Part shown: positions 26,138 to 36,160 of the stretch, piece by piece
Numbering within the stretch: the stretch's first letter is position 1
How the letters are laid out: every line of letters starts with the position of its first letter
Assembly: GCA_030054145.1 (NCBI GenBank)
Contig: JASGCK010000001.1
Span: 186,001-250,000 of the forward strand
Source of the DNA: Cytophagales bacterium
GTDB lineage: Bacteria > Pseudomonadota > Gammaproteobacteria > Burkholderiales > Burkholderiaceae_C
Reading direction: 5' to 3'
Length of the DNA stretch: 64,000 nt
Made by a program: the position numbers and the translations under genes
The notes under the pieces: generated by a model
Database searches by the model: none
What the model saw: the letters and a program-made list of their open reading frames with translations, nothing else
What the model was told of the DNA's origin: nothing

Positions 26138-29122
26138 ATGCAAAGTCCTATCCTTCAAGCCTACGCACCCAGTCAGTCCGATAGCGATTCATCGACTGCA
26201 TCGCATACGTCACAAGGAGGGGTAGGGCTAGCGTCAACGGCGTGGTCGGGCTATCAAATATTGCGGCGCAACGGGTCGGTCGTTCCGTTTGAGCCAAGCA
26301 AAATTGCGGTTGCCATGATGAAGGCGTTTTTGGCGGTACACGGAACGCAGGGCGCTGCATCAGCCAGTGTGCGCGAGACCGTTGATGTGCTCACGGGCAA
26401 CATCATTAAAGCGTTGATGCGCTCGCGTCCAGGCGGCGGGACTTTCCATATTGAGGACATTCAAGATCAAGTTGAGCTTGGATTGATGCGTGGTGGTCAC
26501 CATGAAATTGCCAGAGCTTATGTGCTTTATCGTGAAAAGCGTGCGCAAGAGCGTGCCGCGCAAAAAGAAGCGGCTCCTGCTGTGCAAACTCCAACGATGT
26601 TTGTGCTAGACAACGGCACGCGTGTGGCACTTGATTTGAAAGGCTTGACGGATTTGATCGAGACCTCTTGTGCGGACTTGAGTGCGGACGTCAAGCCCGA
26701 TCCAATTTTGGCATCGACTCTGCGCAATTTGTACGATGGTGTGCCGATTGATGAGGTGTACAAGGCGGCGATCATGGCGGCGCGTACCTTGATTGAAAAA
26801 GAACCCGATTACACCTACGCAACGTCGCGCCTGCTCTTGCACACAATTCGCAAAGAAATTTTGGGCGAAGAGGTGCTTCAATCAGCCATGGGTAAGCGCT
26901 ACCCCGAGTACTTTCCTGAGTTCATCAAGCGCGGAGTTGATCACGATTTGTTAGATGAGCGCATGATGCATTTCGACTTGCAAAAGTTGGGCGCGGCGCT
27001 TAAACCTGAGCGCGATATGCGTTTTGACTATCTCGGACTGCAAACGCTTTATGACCGTTATTTCTTGCACGTTCGCAAAACCCGTATCGAGTTGCCGCAA
27101 GCCTTCTTTATGCGCGTCGCAATGGGTTTATCGCTGAACGAAATCAACCGCGAAGAGCGTGCGATTGAGTTCTACGAGGTGCTCTCGACGTTCAACTTCA
27201 TGTCGAGTACGCCGACGCTCTTTAATAGCGGAACGCAACGCTCGCAATTGTCAAGCTGCTACCTCAGCACCGTGCCTGATGATTTGGATGGCATTTACGA
27301 GCTCATCAAAGAAAACGCGCTGCTCTCTAAATTTGCAGGCGGGCTTGGTAATGACTGGACGCGCGTGCGCGCACTGGGTTCGCACATCAAGGGAACGAAT
27401 GGTGAGAGCCAAGGCGTTGTGCCATTTTTGAAAGTGGTCAACGATACCGCTGTCGCGGTTAATCAAGGCGGTAAGCGCAAAGGCGCTGTTTGCACCTACC
27501 TTGAGTCGTGGCATTTAGATGTGGAAGAGTTTTTGGAATTGCGCAAAAACACAGGTGACGACCGCCGCCGCACACACGACATGAACACCGCCAATTGGAT
27601 TCCTGATTTGTTTATGAAGCGCGTGATGGAGAAGGGGTCTTGGACACTTTTCTCTCCATCCGACGTGCCTGATTTGCACGACAAGTATGGTATCGATTTT
27701 GAGCAAGCCTATGTGCAATATGAGGCGCAGGCGGCTAGCGGAAAAATTACGCCGACGCGCACGGTGCAAGCCACTGATATGTGGCGCAAGATGCTGACGA
27801 TGCTATTTGAAACGGGTCATCCTTGGATTACGTTTAAGGATGCGTGCAACGTTCGCTCGCCGCAGCAGCATGTGGGCGTGGTGCATTCCAGTAATTTGTG
27901 CACCGAGATTACGCTCAATACCAGCGATACCGAAACGGCGGTTTGCAATTTGGGTTCAGTCAATTTAGTGCAGCACATCAAAACAAATGCGGATGGCTCT
28001 AAGTCACTTGATCACGAAAAGCTCAAGCGAACGATTGGCACAGCCATGCGGATGCTGGATAACGTGATCGACATCAATTACTACGCGGTTAAAAAAGCGC
28101 GCGACTCGAATATGCGCCATCGCCCCGTTGGGCTTGGCTTGATGGGCTTTCAAGATAGCTTGTATGAAATGCGTATGTCATACGCGTCGAACGAAGCGGT
28201 GCAATTTGCCGATGAATCCATGGAGGCAATTTGTTACTTTGCCTATAGCGCATCCAGCGATTTAGCCAAAGAGCGTGGTCGCTACGCTAGCTACAAAGGC
28301 TCGCTGTGGGATCAAGGCATTTTGCCAATTGATAGTTTGGCGATGCTTGCCAAAGAGCGCGGTGCCAATTACTTAGAAGTTGATCGCTCTAGCAAATTAG
28401 ATTGGGTAACGCTTCGCGCCAAGATTGCCGAGCATGGTATGCGCAATTCCAATTGCGTGGCTATTGCGCCTACGGCAACTATTTCTAACATTATTGGTGT
28501 GGATGCTTCGATTGAACCGAGCTTTGGTAACTTGTCCGTCAAGTCCAACTTGTCGGGCGAGTTCACCATCATCAATAGCTACTTGGTGCGTGACCTCAAG
28601 CGCCTTGGGCTGTGGGATGATGTGATGGTGATGGATTTGAAACATTTCGATGGTTCACTGCGTCCCATTGACCGTGTACCCGCAGACTTAAAGGCGCTTT
28701 ACGCAACGGCATTTGAAGTGGAGCCGCGCTGGTTAATTGAAGCGGGTTCGCGTCGTCAAAAATGGATTGATCAAGCACAGTCGCTCAATATTTATATGGC
28801 GGGTGCATCAGGAAAAAAATTAGATGAGACCTATAAGTTGGCATGGATTCGCGGACTGAAGACGACGTATTATTTGCGCACAGTCGGCGCTACGCACGCC
28901 GAAAAATCAACAGGACGTGCAGGACAAATGAATGCGGTTAGCGCTGCACCATCGGCAGCGATGAGTTCTTTGCAAGCCACGGGGAATAAGGCCTCCGAGC
29001 GTGCAGCACCTTCCGCGTTGATGGCAGCGGCACTGGCTTCGCAGGCCGAGTTGTCTGCATCACCTGCAACTGATATTAAGTTTTGCGCGATCGATGATCC
29101 TGGCTGCGAAGCTTGTCAATAA
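26138..29122 (+). CDS. nrdA: Class Ia ribonucleotide reductase, alpha subunit
   Basis: NrdA makes deoxyribonucleotides from ribonucleoside diphosphates. The 994-aa protein has an N-terminal ATP-cone (residues ~45-135, ILRRNGSVVPFEPSKIAVA), so it should be dATP-inhibited, then the catalytic barrel with QRSQLSSCYLS (first active cysteine), NLCTEI and NTSDTETAVCNLGSVNL, and ends with the C-E-A-C pair in DDPGCEACQ that reduces the active site. The first ~35 residues are Ser/Ala-rich linker. No clear Shine-Dalgarno precedes the ATG. nrdB follows after 96 bases. Confidence 0.97.
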   Translation: MQSPILQAYAPSQSDSDSSTASHTSQGGVGLASTAWSGYQILRRNGSVVPFEPSKIAVAMMKAFLAVHGTQGAASASVRETVDVLTGNIIKALMRSRPGGGTFHIEDIQDQVELGLMRGGHHEIARAYVLYREKRAQERAAQKEAAPAVQTPTMFVLDNGTRVALDLKGLTDLIETSCADLSADVKPDPILASTLRNLYDGVPIDEVYKAAIMAARTLIEKEPDYTYATSRLLLHTIRKEILGEEVLQSAMGKRYPEYFPEFIKRGVDHDLLDERMMHFDLQKLGAALKPERDMRFDYLGLQTLYDRYFLHVRKTRIELPQAFFMRVAMGLSLNEINREERAIEFYEVLSTFNFMSSTPTLFNSGTQRSQLSSCYLSTVPDDLDGIYELIKENALLSKFAGGLGNDWTRVRALGSHIKGTNGESQGVVPFLKVVNDTAVAVNQGGKRKGAVCTYLESWHLDVEEFLELRKNTGDDRRRTHDMNTANWIPDLFMKRVMEKGSWTLFSPSDVPDLHDKYGIDFEQAYVQYEAQAASGKITPTRTVQATDMWRKMLTMLFETGHPWITFKDACNVRSPQQHVGVVHSSNLCTEITLNTSDTETAVCNLGSVNLVQHIKTNADGSKSLDHEKLKRTIGTAMRMLDNVIDINYYAVKKARDSNMRHRPVGLGLMGFQDSLYEMRMSYASNEAVQFADESMEAICYFAYSASSDLAKERGRYASYKGSLWDQGILPIDSLAMLAKERGANYLEVDRSSKLDWVTLRAKIAEHGMRNSNCVAIAPTATISNIIGVDASIEPSFGNLSVKSNLSGEFTIINSYLVRDLKRLGLWDDVMVMDLKHFDGSLRPIDRVPADLKALYATAFEVEPRWLIEAGSRRQKWIDQAQSLNIYMAGASGKKLDETYKLAWIRGLKTTYYLRTVGATHAEKSTGRAGQMNAVSAAPSAAMSSLQATGNKASERAAPSALMAAALASQAELSASPATDIKFCAIDDPGCEACQ

Positions 29123-29218
29123 AACACAACAAATGAAAAACGAGTGCGTGTTTATGCAAAAAATATGCGAAAACATTTTGCGTTTTTACGCATTGCATCT
29201 ATCATCCGCTGATTGGAA

Positions 29219-30466
29219 ATGAATATGTTAACTTGGGACGAAGAAATCACCGTTACACCTACAGCTTCGCAAGCATCTACACCAAACGCACCAGCGCTTG
29301 GTCTGCAAACTGCCCCCGTTTTTTCCGATCAAATTTTTGCTAGTTCTAGCGCTTCCACTTCCACTTCCACTTCCACTTCCACTTCCACTTCCACTTCCAG
29401 TATCCCAACTCCCGTCGCCGCGCAGTCTGCGCCAGCGATGCCCGTGCATCAACGTGTCAAAGCTTCTGACAAGCGAATCATCAATGGACAAACAGATGTC
29501 AATCAACTCGTTCCGTTTAAGTACAAATGGGCTTGGGAAAAATATTTAGCAACTTGCGCCAATCACTGGATGCCACAAGAGGTGAATATGACGCGCGACA
29601 TTGCACTTTGGAAAGATCCGAACGGGTTGACCGAGGACGAGCGTCGATTGGTTAAGCGTAATTTAGGGTTTTTTGTAACCGCTGATTCGTTAGCGGCTAA
29701 CAATATCGTTTTAGGAACGTATCGCCACATCACGGCGCCCGAGTGCCGTCAGTTTTTACTGCGTCAAGCGTTTGAAGAGGCGATTCACACGCACGCATAT
29801 CAATACATTACGGAATCGCTCGGCCTGGATGAGTCGGAGATTTTTAACGCCTACAACGAAGTGGAGTCGATTCGCGATAAAGATCAATTTTTGATTCCAT
29901 TTATTGCCGCCATCTCTGATCCCAATTTCAAAACGGGAACAACGGCGAATGATCAAACGCTGCTCAAGTCATTAATTGTCTTTGCCTGCCTGATGGAGGG
30001 CTTATTCTTCTATGTTGGTTTTACGCAAATTTTGGCGTTAGGACGGCAAAACAAAATGACAGGTGCGGCTGAGCAGTATCAATACATTTTGCGCGACGAA
30101 TCCATGCATTGCAATTTTGGTATTGACTTGATTAATCAATTGAAGTTGGAGAATCCGCACCTTTGGACTTCTGAATTTAAAGCAGAAATCAATGCCTTGT
30201 TTATGCAGGCGGTTGAGCTCGAATATCGCTACGCTGAGGACACCATGCCACGTGGTGTGCTGGGTTTGAATGCTTCTATGTTCAAAGGCTACCTGCGCTA
30301 TATCGCCAATCGCCGCGCTGTGCAAATTGGTTTGGAAGCATTGTTTCCTGATGAGGAAAATCCATTCCCCTGGATGAGCGAGATGATTGATCTCAAAAAA
30401 GAGCGTAACTTTTTTGAAACCCGCGTGATTGAGTATCAATCTGGCGGCGCTTTATCTTGGGATTAG
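29219..30466 (+). CDS. nrdB: Class Ia ribonucleotide reductase, beta subunit
   Basis: NrdB holds the di-iron/tyrosyl radical cofactor. The 415-aa protein shows iron ligands in [16 protein letters not shown] and [13 protein letters not shown], and EEAIHTHAY precedes the radical Tyr region. Before the fold is an extended N-terminal region of about 85 residues with a Ser-Thr run from a hexanucleotide repeat. Start candidates are ATG at 29219 or 29225; a TTG at 29213 is less likely. It pairs with nrdA upstream. Confidence 0.95.
   Translation: MNMLTWDEEITVTPTASQASTPNAPALGLQTAPVFSDQIFASSSASTSTSTSTSTSTSTSSIPTPVAAQSAPAMPVHQRVKASDKRIINGQTDVNQLVPFKYKWAWEKYLATCANHWMPQEVNMTRDIALWKDPNGLTEDERRLVKRNLGFFVTADSLAANNIVLGTYRHITAPECRQFLLRQAFEEAIHTHAYQYITESLGLDESEIFNAYNEVESIRDKDQFLIPFIAAISDPNFKTGTTANDQTLLKSLIVFACLMEGLFFYVGFTQILALGRQNKMTGAAEQYQYILRDESMHCNFGIDLINQLKLENPHLWTSEFKAEINALFMQAVELEYRYAEDTMPRGVLGLNASMFKGYLRYIANRRAVQIGLEALFPDEENPFPWMSEMIDLKKERNFFETRVIEYQSGGALSWD
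29353..29400 (+). repeat. Hexanucleotide tandem repeat inside nrdB
   Basis: Eight back-to-back copies of TTCCAC (the last is TTCCAG) encode an alternating Ser-Thr run in the N-terminal extension of NrdB. The unit is six bases, so copy-number change adds or removes two residues and keeps the frame. Confidence 0.95.
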
Positions 30467-30565
30467 AAATTTCACTCACACACTACCCCATGTTTTTAAG
30501 AATTGCAAAACCTCCATCCAACATTTCGCTCAATCGGCAAATGTTGATGGCAGTTTGCTCCCCCG

Positions 30566-30602
30566 TTCAAGCCGCTGAGAGCGAGTCTCTCAACGGCTTG
30601 AA
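30566..30602. repeat. Long interrupted inverted repeat between nrdB and the H1-like gene
   Basis: TTCAAGCCG (30566-30574) pairs with CGGCTTGAA (30594-30602); inside, after one mismatch, TGAGAG pairs with CTCTCA around a five-base loop. That gives 15 base pairs. No T-run follows, so it is not a standard terminator. It may be an mRNA processing or stability element, or an operator, in the 203-base gap. Confidence 0.7.
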
Positions 30603-30669
30603 TCGTTTGCGCCAAATCTCCCATGTGGACGCGAGCGAATCTTCAATTGAAAAAATCTAGGAGAAAAAA

Positions 30670-31092
30670 ATGGCAACTGCAAAAAAACCAGCAGCTAAAA
30701 AAGCTGCACCAGCAAAGAAAGCTGCACCAGCTAAAAAAGTAGCGGCAAAAAAACCAGCAGCTAAAAAAGCTGCGCCTGCGAAAAAAGCTGCACCAGCTAA
30801 AAAAGTAGCGGCAAAAAAACCAGCGGCTAAAAAAGCTGCACCTGCGAAGAAAGCTGCGCCTGCGAAAAAAGCTGCACCAGCTAAAAAAGTAGCGGCAAAA
30901 AAGCCAGCAGCTAAAAAAGCTGCACCTGCAAAAAAAGCAGCTCCCGCTAAAAAACCAGCAGCTAAAAAAGCCGCACCAGCGAAGAAAGCAGCGGCTAAGC
31001 CTGCAGCAAAAAAGCCAGTCGCTAAGCCTGTAGCGAAAACGACCATTAGCCCACAAGCGTCTTGGCCGTTTCCAACAGCTACTAAGCCTTAA
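30670..31092 (+). CDS. Histone H1-like alanine/lysine-rich nucleoid protein
   Basis: The 140-aa product is almost entirely made of PAAKKAAPAKK- and KKVAAKK-type repeats from residue 3 to about 125, then a short tail (TTISPQASWPFPTATKP). This composition is that of HctB/H1-like proteins found in many Burkholderiales, which bind DNA without sequence preference. AGGAG sits 4-8 bases before the ATG. It follows nrdB and ends at a strong terminator. The exact repeat number is likely to vary between strains. Confidence 0.9.
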   Translation: MATAKKPAAKKAAPAKKAAPAKKVAAKKPAAKKAAPAKKAAPAKKVAAKKPAAKKAAPAKKAAPAKKAAPAKKVAAKKPAAKKAAPAKKAAPAKKPAAKKAAPAKKAAAKPAAKKPVAKPVAKTTISPQASWPFPTATKP

Positions 31093-31114
31093 AAGCTAAA
31101 AAGCTCAAAAGCTC

Positions 31115-31160
31115 AAAACCCACAACTGCCATCGTTGCATGACAGTTGTGGGTTTTTTTA
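31115..31160. terminator. Intrinsic terminator between the H1-like gene and the convergent kinase gene
   Basis: AACCCACAACTG (31117-31128) pairs with CAGTTGTGGGTT (31143-31154), 12 perfect pairs, followed by a T-run on the + strand and preceded by A's. It terminates the H1-like gene and may also act on the convergent kinase gene. Confidence 0.92.
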
Positions 31161-31173
31161 TGTTTGTATTTTT

Positions 31174-32058
31174 TTAAGTCAATTGATAATTTTGACCACC
31201 CGCCGACGCAATTTTGATAGCAGCAACTTGATTACCCAGCTCCGCGCATCGCGCCATGGACCAACCTTGCTCTAATCCAAATAACAACGCACTGCGCCAA
31301 GCGTCGCCGCAGCCTGTAGGGTCAACGACCCGGCTGGCGGTAACGGGCGGGACAAGGGCCGTGCTACCGCCCTCCCAAATTTCAGCGCCTTTTTCGCCTA
31401 GTGTGATGGCGTAGCCTTTGACGCGGCTCGCAATAGCGGCGTGTGTCCATCCCGTGCGCTCTGTGAGCATTTGCGCTTCGTAGTCATTTACCGTCACCCA
31501 TGTGGCTAAATCGATAAAGTGTTTCAGCTCTGCGCCATCAAACATGGGTAACCCTTGGCCTGGATCAAAAACAAATGGAATACCTGTAGTTTTGAATTGC
31601 TCTGCGTGTTCGAGCATGGCTTGCCTGCCATCGGGCGAGATGATGCCAAGCTGTGCTTGGTTATTTGCAGTGATAACACTGCGATGCGCCTCGGCCATTG
31701 CACCTGGATGAAAAGCGGTGATCTGATTGTTGTCGTTATCGGTCATGATCATGGCCAAGGCCGTGACTGAATCGGGGACAGTGCGAATCAGTTGTGTATC
31801 AATACCAAGCGTTTGAAAACGCTGTAAGTAGTCCGCGCCATCCGAACCTAATGTTGCCATAGGAAGCGGTACACCCCCCAGCAATTTGAGACCATAGGCA
31901 ATGTTGCCAGCGCAACCGCCAAACTCGCGCTTGAGGTGCGGGACGTAAAAAGACACGCTCAATTTATGCAGTTGATCGGGCAAAATGGCATCGGCAAAAC
32001 GACCCTCAAATCGCATGATGTTGTCAAACGCCAGTGAGCCGCAAATGATAGAAGCCAT
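31174..32058 (-). CDS. PfkB-family carbohydrate/nucleoside kinase
   Basis: This 294-aa kinase of the PfkB (ribokinase) family has the N-terminal SIICGSLAFDNIM strand, the substrate-binding FGGCAGNIAYGLKLLGG glycine pair, and the C-terminal catalytic motif VDPTGCGDAWRSALLFG with the anion hole and base Asp. It is closest in look to the adenosine-kinase-like group, but the substrate is not fixed by sequence. The ATG at 32058 (19 bases after the DUF3426 stop) is chosen; a longer frame from 32112 overlaps the upstream gene. Confidence 0.85.
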   Translation of the reverse strand: MASIICGSLAFDNIMRFEGRFADAILPDQLHKLSVSFYVPHLKREFGGCAGNIAYGLKLLGGVPLPMATLGSDGADYLQRFQTLGIDTQLIRTVPDSVTALAMIMTDNDNNQITAFHPGAMAEAHRSVITANNQAQLGIISPDGRQAMLEHAEQFKTTGIPFVFDPGQGLPMFDGAELKHFIDLATWVTVNDYEAQMLTERTGWTHAAIASRVKGYAITLGEKGAEIWEGGSTALVPPVTASRVVDPTGCGDAWRSALLFGLEQGWSMARCAELGNQVAAIKIASAGGQNYQLT

Positions 32059-32077
32059 ACATATCCTGTAGCAGAGG

Positions 32078-32758
32078 TTAAGGGTAGAACAAAACCAATC
32101 GATAGCCCACAATGGTTTGAAGTTCGGGTTCGGGTCTGATTAAAAAATGAAACGCTTGCTCTTGACCGCTAGGCAAATGTTGCTCTGCACTGAGTGGGAT
32201 GACGCGCCTGATAAGCAGTGCATCGTGTGCATCCAATAAGCTGAGCTCTAACTGCGGCACAAGCAGGCTAGTTGCCGCGATGTTTTTGATTTGAACGATT
32301 AAACGAAAGCTGCTTGCGCCTTCTTTTTGAAAGCTAGAGTTTTCAATGCGCCAGCCCTCAATACCCATGTGCGTGAGAGTAGGACATGACCATATGTGGC
32401 ACGTTGCTTCGATCATCGTGTGCAGTTGCGGGGCAAGAGGTTTGATGCGTTCGCGTTCGGTGCGAATGATTTGCAGCGCCAGCAGAAGCAACAATAAAAA
32501 GCTCACAAGTACCAACATAAAGCGCACGCTGGTACGCGACCAAAAAGCGTTTTTTTGTGCTTGCTGGATAAAACTTAATTCCGCCTGAGGCGGCTCGCTA
32601 GGCATGACGCTGACGGGCGGCGGCGTGCTGGTGTGCTGGTTGGCATCAAAGACCACCATGCAATGCCCGCAGCGTACTTGCCCATCCGATGCCGTCAACT
32701 GCTCGGGCAGCAGACGAAAGACCGTACCGCAGTTGGGGCAAGTGGTCACTAAACTCAT
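32078..32758 (-). CDS. DUF3426 zinc-ribbon membrane protein
   Basis: This 226-aa protein starts with an MJ0042-type zinc ribbon (CPNCGTVFRLLPEQL ... CGHC), followed by a linker, one membrane segment around residues 78-98 (SVRFMLVLVSFLLLLLLALQ) and a DUF3426 periplasmic domain. The function is unknown. It sits between prmA and a PfkB-type kinase, an arrangement seen widely in Burkholderiales, all transcribed leftward with small gaps. Confidence 0.88.
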   Translation of the reverse strand: MSLVTTCPNCGTVFRLLPEQLTASDGQVRCGHCMVVFDANQHTSTPPPVSVMPSEPPQAELSFIQQAQKNAFWSRTSVRFMLVLVSFLLLLLLALQIIRTERERIKPLAPQLHTMIEATCHIWSCPTLTHMGIEGWRIENSSFQKEGASSFRLIVQIKNIAATSLLVPQLELSLLDAHDALLIRRVIPLSAEQHLPSGQEQAFHFLIRPEPELQTIVGYRLVLFYP

Positions 32759-32769
32759 GTGATTGGCCG

Positions 32770-33663
32770 CTAATTTTTATGCGCCGTCATCAGCACCCAA
32801 CCATCCAAGGTGTCCGCCACTTTGAGCGTGACATAGGGCGCGTAGGCGGCAATGAGCTCTTCGGTTTGGCGCTCCAAAATTCCCGCCAATACAAGATGTC
32901 CGCCTGCGGCAACATGATTGCACAGAAGCGGCGCGAGCACCTTGAGTGGGGACGCCAAAATATTGGCCAAAACCGTATCGTATGTGCCCTGCGCCAAGCT
33001 AGGCAATCCAAGCTTCAGCGTGACCGCATTCATTTGTGCATTGGCTTGTGATGCTGTGACTGCGGCAGGATCAATATCAACACCGCAAACCTTGGATGCC
33101 CCCAGTTTTTTTGCCGCTATTGCCAAGATGCCTGAGCCGCAGCCATAGTCAAGCGTGTGACCTAGCGCGTGCCCTTGCTCGTTTTGCTGTGCAATCCATT
33201 TGAGACACATCAACGTGGTTGGATGGGTGCCAGTACCAAAAGCAAGACCTGGGTCCAGTCGAATGATTTGTTGGGCAGCAGGCGGTGGCTCGCACCACGT
33301 GGGGACAATAAAAAAGCTTTCCGTTACGGGAACGGGTGCAAATTGCGATTGCGTGATGCGCACCCAGTCTTGCTCAGGCACAGCGACGATGCCAATGGTG
33401 CGGCAGTTTTCAAAAAAATCTTGTAATGAGAGGATGTCCAAAGCTTCACGCGCAGTTGCTTCATCTTGAAATAAAGCGCTCAAACGAGAGTGCTCCCACG
33501 TCGTATGCTCAATCGGCATATTGGGCTCGCCAAACAATGCGCGTTCGGTGGTCGTGCCTGCGTCCGCGTCTTCAACCGAGACGCTAACAGCGCCTAGCTC
33601 CATTGCTGCCTCGGTGAATATGTCAACCTTGGCCTCGGGACACAGCAACTGGAGTTCAAACAT
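32770..33663 (-). CDS. prmA: Ribosomal protein L11 methyltransferase
   Basis: PrmA methylates ribosomal protein L11 using SAM. The 297-aa protein has an N-terminal substrate domain ([20 protein letters not shown]) and a Rossmann methyltransferase domain with [19 protein letters not shown] (motif I), VDIDPAAV and [15 protein letters not shown]. It overlaps accC by 8 bases, so the two are co-translated. Confidence 0.96.
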   Translation of the reverse strand: MFELQLLCPEAKVDIFTEAAMELGAVSVSVEDADAGTTTERALFGEPNMPIEHTTWEHSRLSALFQDEATAREALDILSLQDFFENCRTIGIVAVPEQDWVRITQSQFAPVPVTESFFIVPTWCEPPPAAQQIIRLDPGLAFGTGTHPTTLMCLKWIAQQNEQGHALGHTLDYGCGSGILAIAAKKLGASKVCGVDIDPAAVTASQANAQMNAVTLKLGLPSLAQGTYDTVLANILASPLKVLAPLLCNHVAAGGHLVLAGILERQTEELIAAYAPYVTLKVADTLDGWVLMTAHKN

Positions 33664-35017
33664 GATCGGTTTTTGCGTGACGCGCCAGCCACTCTTCTAA
33701 GTAGTGAATGTTCGTGCCGCCTTGAATAAAACGCGGATCATTCATCAGCTCTTTGTGCAGCGGGATATTGGTTTTGATGCCCTCAACCACCACTTCGCTT
33801 AAAGCTGTACGCATACGGGCGAGCGCGATTTCGCGGGTTGCGCCGTGCACAATGATTTTGCCAATCATCGAGTCGTAGTAAGGTGGCACGGTGTAGTTGG
33901 TGTAGACGTGCGAATCAACCCGCACACCAGGCCCACCTGGCGCGTGCCACAGCGTTATTTTGCCTGGCGAGGGCATAAAGGTATAAGGGTCTTCGGCGTT
34001 GACGCGCACCTCAATGGCGTGACCTTCATGCTGGATACTTCTTTGCGTAAAGGGCAGCGGCTCGCCAGCGGCCACCATAATTTGGGTGCGCACAATATCG
34101 ACACCGCTGACCCATTCTGTAACGGGATGCTCCACCTGAACGCGGGTGTTCATTTCAATAAAGAAAAACTCACCGTTTTCGTACAAAAATTCAAAAGTAC
34201 CCGCGCCTCGGTAATTGATTTTTCGGCAAGCGGCAGCGCAGCGTTCACCAATTTTTTCAATCAACTTGCGCGGGATGCCTGGCGCTGGTGCTTCTTCAAT
34301 AATTTTTTGATGTCTGCGCTGCATCGAGCAATCGCGCTCACCCAACCAAACGGCGTGCTTGTGCTGATCGGCAATGATTTGAATTTCAATGTGCCGAGGG
34401 TTTTGCAAGAATTTTTCTAAATAAACCTCGGGGTTGCCAAACGCTGCACCGGCTTCTGCTTTGGTCATTTGCACTGCGTTAATCAGCGCTGCTTCGGTAT
34501 GAACCACGCGCATCCCACGCCCGCCGCCGCCGCCAGAGGCTTTGATGATGACTGGGTAGCCAACGGTTTTAGCTACCTTCTTGATCACCGCAGGATCATC
34601 CGGCAGTGCGCCTTGCGAACCAGGAACAGTTGGCACGCCTGCACGAATCATGGCTTGCTTGGCCGAGACTTTGTCGCCCATCATGCGGATGGACGCAGCG
34701 GTCGGCCCGATAAAGGTAAAGCCACTTTGTTCGACACGTTCAGCAAAATCGGCGTTTTCGCTAAAGAACCCATAGCCTGGGTGGATGGCTTCGGCTTCAG
34801 TTACCTCGGCGGCCGCAATGATGGCAGGCATCGATAGATAGCTTTTGCTGGAAGCAGCAGGACCAATGCACACAGCCTCATCCGCTAGTTTGACGTACTT
34901 GGCTTCTCGATCAGCCTCGGAGTACACCACGACCGAGCGGATGCCCATTTCGCGGCAGGCTCGTTGTATGCGCAGGGCGATTTCGCCGCGATTGGCAATT
35001 AAGATTTTTTTGAACAT
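33656..35017 (-). CDS. accC: Acetyl-CoA carboxylase, biotin carboxylase subunit
   Basis: AccC carboxylates the biotin on AccB in the first step of fatty acid synthesis. The 453-aa protein starts with [20 protein letters not shown] and has the ATP-grasp motifs [31 protein letters not shown] and [14 protein letters not shown]. The ATG at 35017 gives the expected N-terminus; in-frame upstream codons run toward accB. It is 16 bases after accB and overlaps prmA. Confidence 0.97.
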   Translation of the reverse strand: MFKKILIANRGEIALRIQRACREMGIRSVVVYSEADREAKYVKLADEAVCIGPAASSKSYLSMPAIIAAAEVTEAEAIHPGYGFFSENADFAERVEQSGFTFIGPTAASIRMMGDKVSAKQAMIRAGVPTVPGSQGALPDDPAVIKKVAKTVGYPVIIKASGGGGGRGMRVVHTEAALINAVQMTKAEAGAAFGNPEVYLEKFLQNPRHIEIQIIADQHKHAVWLGERDCSMQRRHQKIIEEAPAPGIPRKLIEKIGERCAAACRKINYRGAGTFEFLYENGEFFFIEMNTRVQVEHPVTEWVSGVDIVRTQIMVAAGEPLPFTQRSIQHEGHAIEVRVNAEDPYTFMPSPGKITLWHAPGGPGVRVDSHVYTNYTVPPYYDSMIGKIIVHGATREIALARMRTALSEVVVEGIKTNIPLHKELMNDPRFIQGGTNIHYLEEWLARHAKTDHV

Positions 35018-35033
35018 AGCCATAAGAAGTGGT

Positions 35034-35522
35034 CTAGTTTTCTGCAATTTCAAACAAAGACTGCCCAAACTCAACGCCTTGCGCGGCTTCAGCCAATATT
35101 TTGACGATCGTGCCAGATTTGTCGGCCTCAATCTCATTCATGATCTTCATCGCCTCAATAATGCAGACCGTCTGCCCTTGCTTGACTACATCTCCCACGC
35201 TGACAAAGGGCTTGGCATCAGGACTAGAGGCTGCGTAAAACGTACCCACCATAGGGGATTTGAGTACGTGATGGGCGCTGACGGCAACGGGTACGGCCGC
35301 GGCCTCGGGTTTTGCTTCGGGCGCTGCGGCTACGGCGGCAACTGGCGCAGGATTTTGCGGTGCAGGTGCGCTGACATAGTGGACTTGAGATGCTGCTTGC
35401 TGGCTTCCTACAGGCAGGCTCTTCACAATGCGAACTGTGCCCTCGGCTTCGGTAATTTCTAATTCGGCAACATTGGATTCTGAGACTAAGTCGATCAATG
35501 TTTTGATTTTGCGTAAATCCAT
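35034..35522 (-). CDS. accB: Acetyl-CoA carboxylase, biotin carboxyl carrier protein
   Basis: AccB carries the biotin used by AccC and the carboxyltransferase. The 162-aa protein has the N-terminal [20 protein letters not shown] helix, an Ala/Pro-rich linker, and a C-terminal biotinyl domain with the modified lysine in [13 protein letters not shown]. It is upstream of accC with a 16-base gap. A TlpA-like gene lies 44 bases upstream; no aroQ lies between, unlike many relatives. Confidence 0.97.
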   Translation of the reverse strand: MDLRKIKTLIDLVSESNVAELEITEAEGTVRIVKSLPVGSQQAASQVHYVSAPAPQNPAPVAAVAAAPEAKPEAAAVPVAVSAHHVLKSPMVGTFYAASSPDAKPFVSVGDVVKQGQTVCIIEAMKIMNEIEADKSGTIVKILAEAAQGVEFGQSLFEIAEN

Positions 35523-35566
35523 AAGAGGCTCCTAAAATGCAAGACCTGCCATTCTAGCTTTAAGAT

Positions 35567-36160
35567 TTATCGCTCGACGAGCTTACGCATGGTTTTTAGC
35601 TCATCTGCCGTCAATTGCCCTTCTTTCGTAAATAAAATGCTGCCATTTTTAGCAATAAGCACTGAGTAAGGCAGTCCACCCGATTGATTGCCTAAGCGTT
35701 TACTCAGTGCAATTCCATCGAAACCTGCCAAAGCAATTGGAAAATGAACAGGGGTGTGCGCTAAGAATTTAACGACAGATTCAGCTTTATCGGCGGCAAT
35801 TCCCAGTAAGTGAATATCAGTTGATTGCCTCGCTCGTTCTTGTTGATGGAATTGGTCAAGAAGCGGCATCTCTTCTACGCAGGGCGCACACCAAGTGGCC
35901 CAAAAGTTGATAAGCAGGGGGCGACCTTGAAATGCCTTGAGTTGCAGCGCATCTCCTCCCGATGGCGTTGGTAGCGTGAGTGACCAAATCGCTTGCGTAC
36001 CTGCATCTGCATCTGCCCCCGCCCCCGCATTGGTCGCTCCTTTGCTCGCGTCAGCACTAGTTTTGCGATGAGCGGTCATGACTCCCGCAATCAGCGCACC
36101 AAGCCCCAGTATTCCCGCTCCTATGAGTTGTCGCTTGCTGGTCATGTTTGTGCTACTCAC
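35567..36160 (-). CDS. TlpA-like thioredoxin-fold protein
   Basis: This 197-aa protein has an N-terminal membrane anchor or signal (residues ~11-29, [17 protein letters not shown]), a low-complexity Ala/Gly/Asp linker, and a thioredoxin fold with the redox motif [20 protein letters not shown]. It should act as a periplasmic thiol-disulfide protein of the TlpA/ResA class. The GTG at 36160 overlaps the metH stop (GTGA); an ATG at 36145 is an alternative. Position downstream of metH suggests co-transcription. Confidence 0.87.
   Translation of the reverse strand: MSSTNMTSKRQLIGAGILGLGALIAGVMTAHRKTSADASKGATNAGAGADADAGTQAIWSLTLPTPSGGDALQLKAFQGRPLLINFWATWCAPCVEEMPLLDQFHQQERARQSTDIHLLGIAADKAESVVKFLAHTPVHFPIALAGFDGIALSKRLGNQSGGLPYSVLIAKNGSILFTKEGQLTADELKTMRKLVER

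Noticed and set aside
29228..29506. Antisense frame with Gly-Ser repeats over nrdB
   Set aside because: It is the complement of the Ser-Thr microsatellite and has no other support.
30643..31056. Two long antisense frames over the H1-like gene
   Set aside because: They encode only Phe/Ala/Gly- or Cys/Ser/Phe-rich repeats that mirror the Ala/Lys codons of the real gene; no start signals or family match.
33845..34420. 191-aa + strand frame inside accC
   Set aside because: Antisense shadow of a highly conserved gene with no translation signals.
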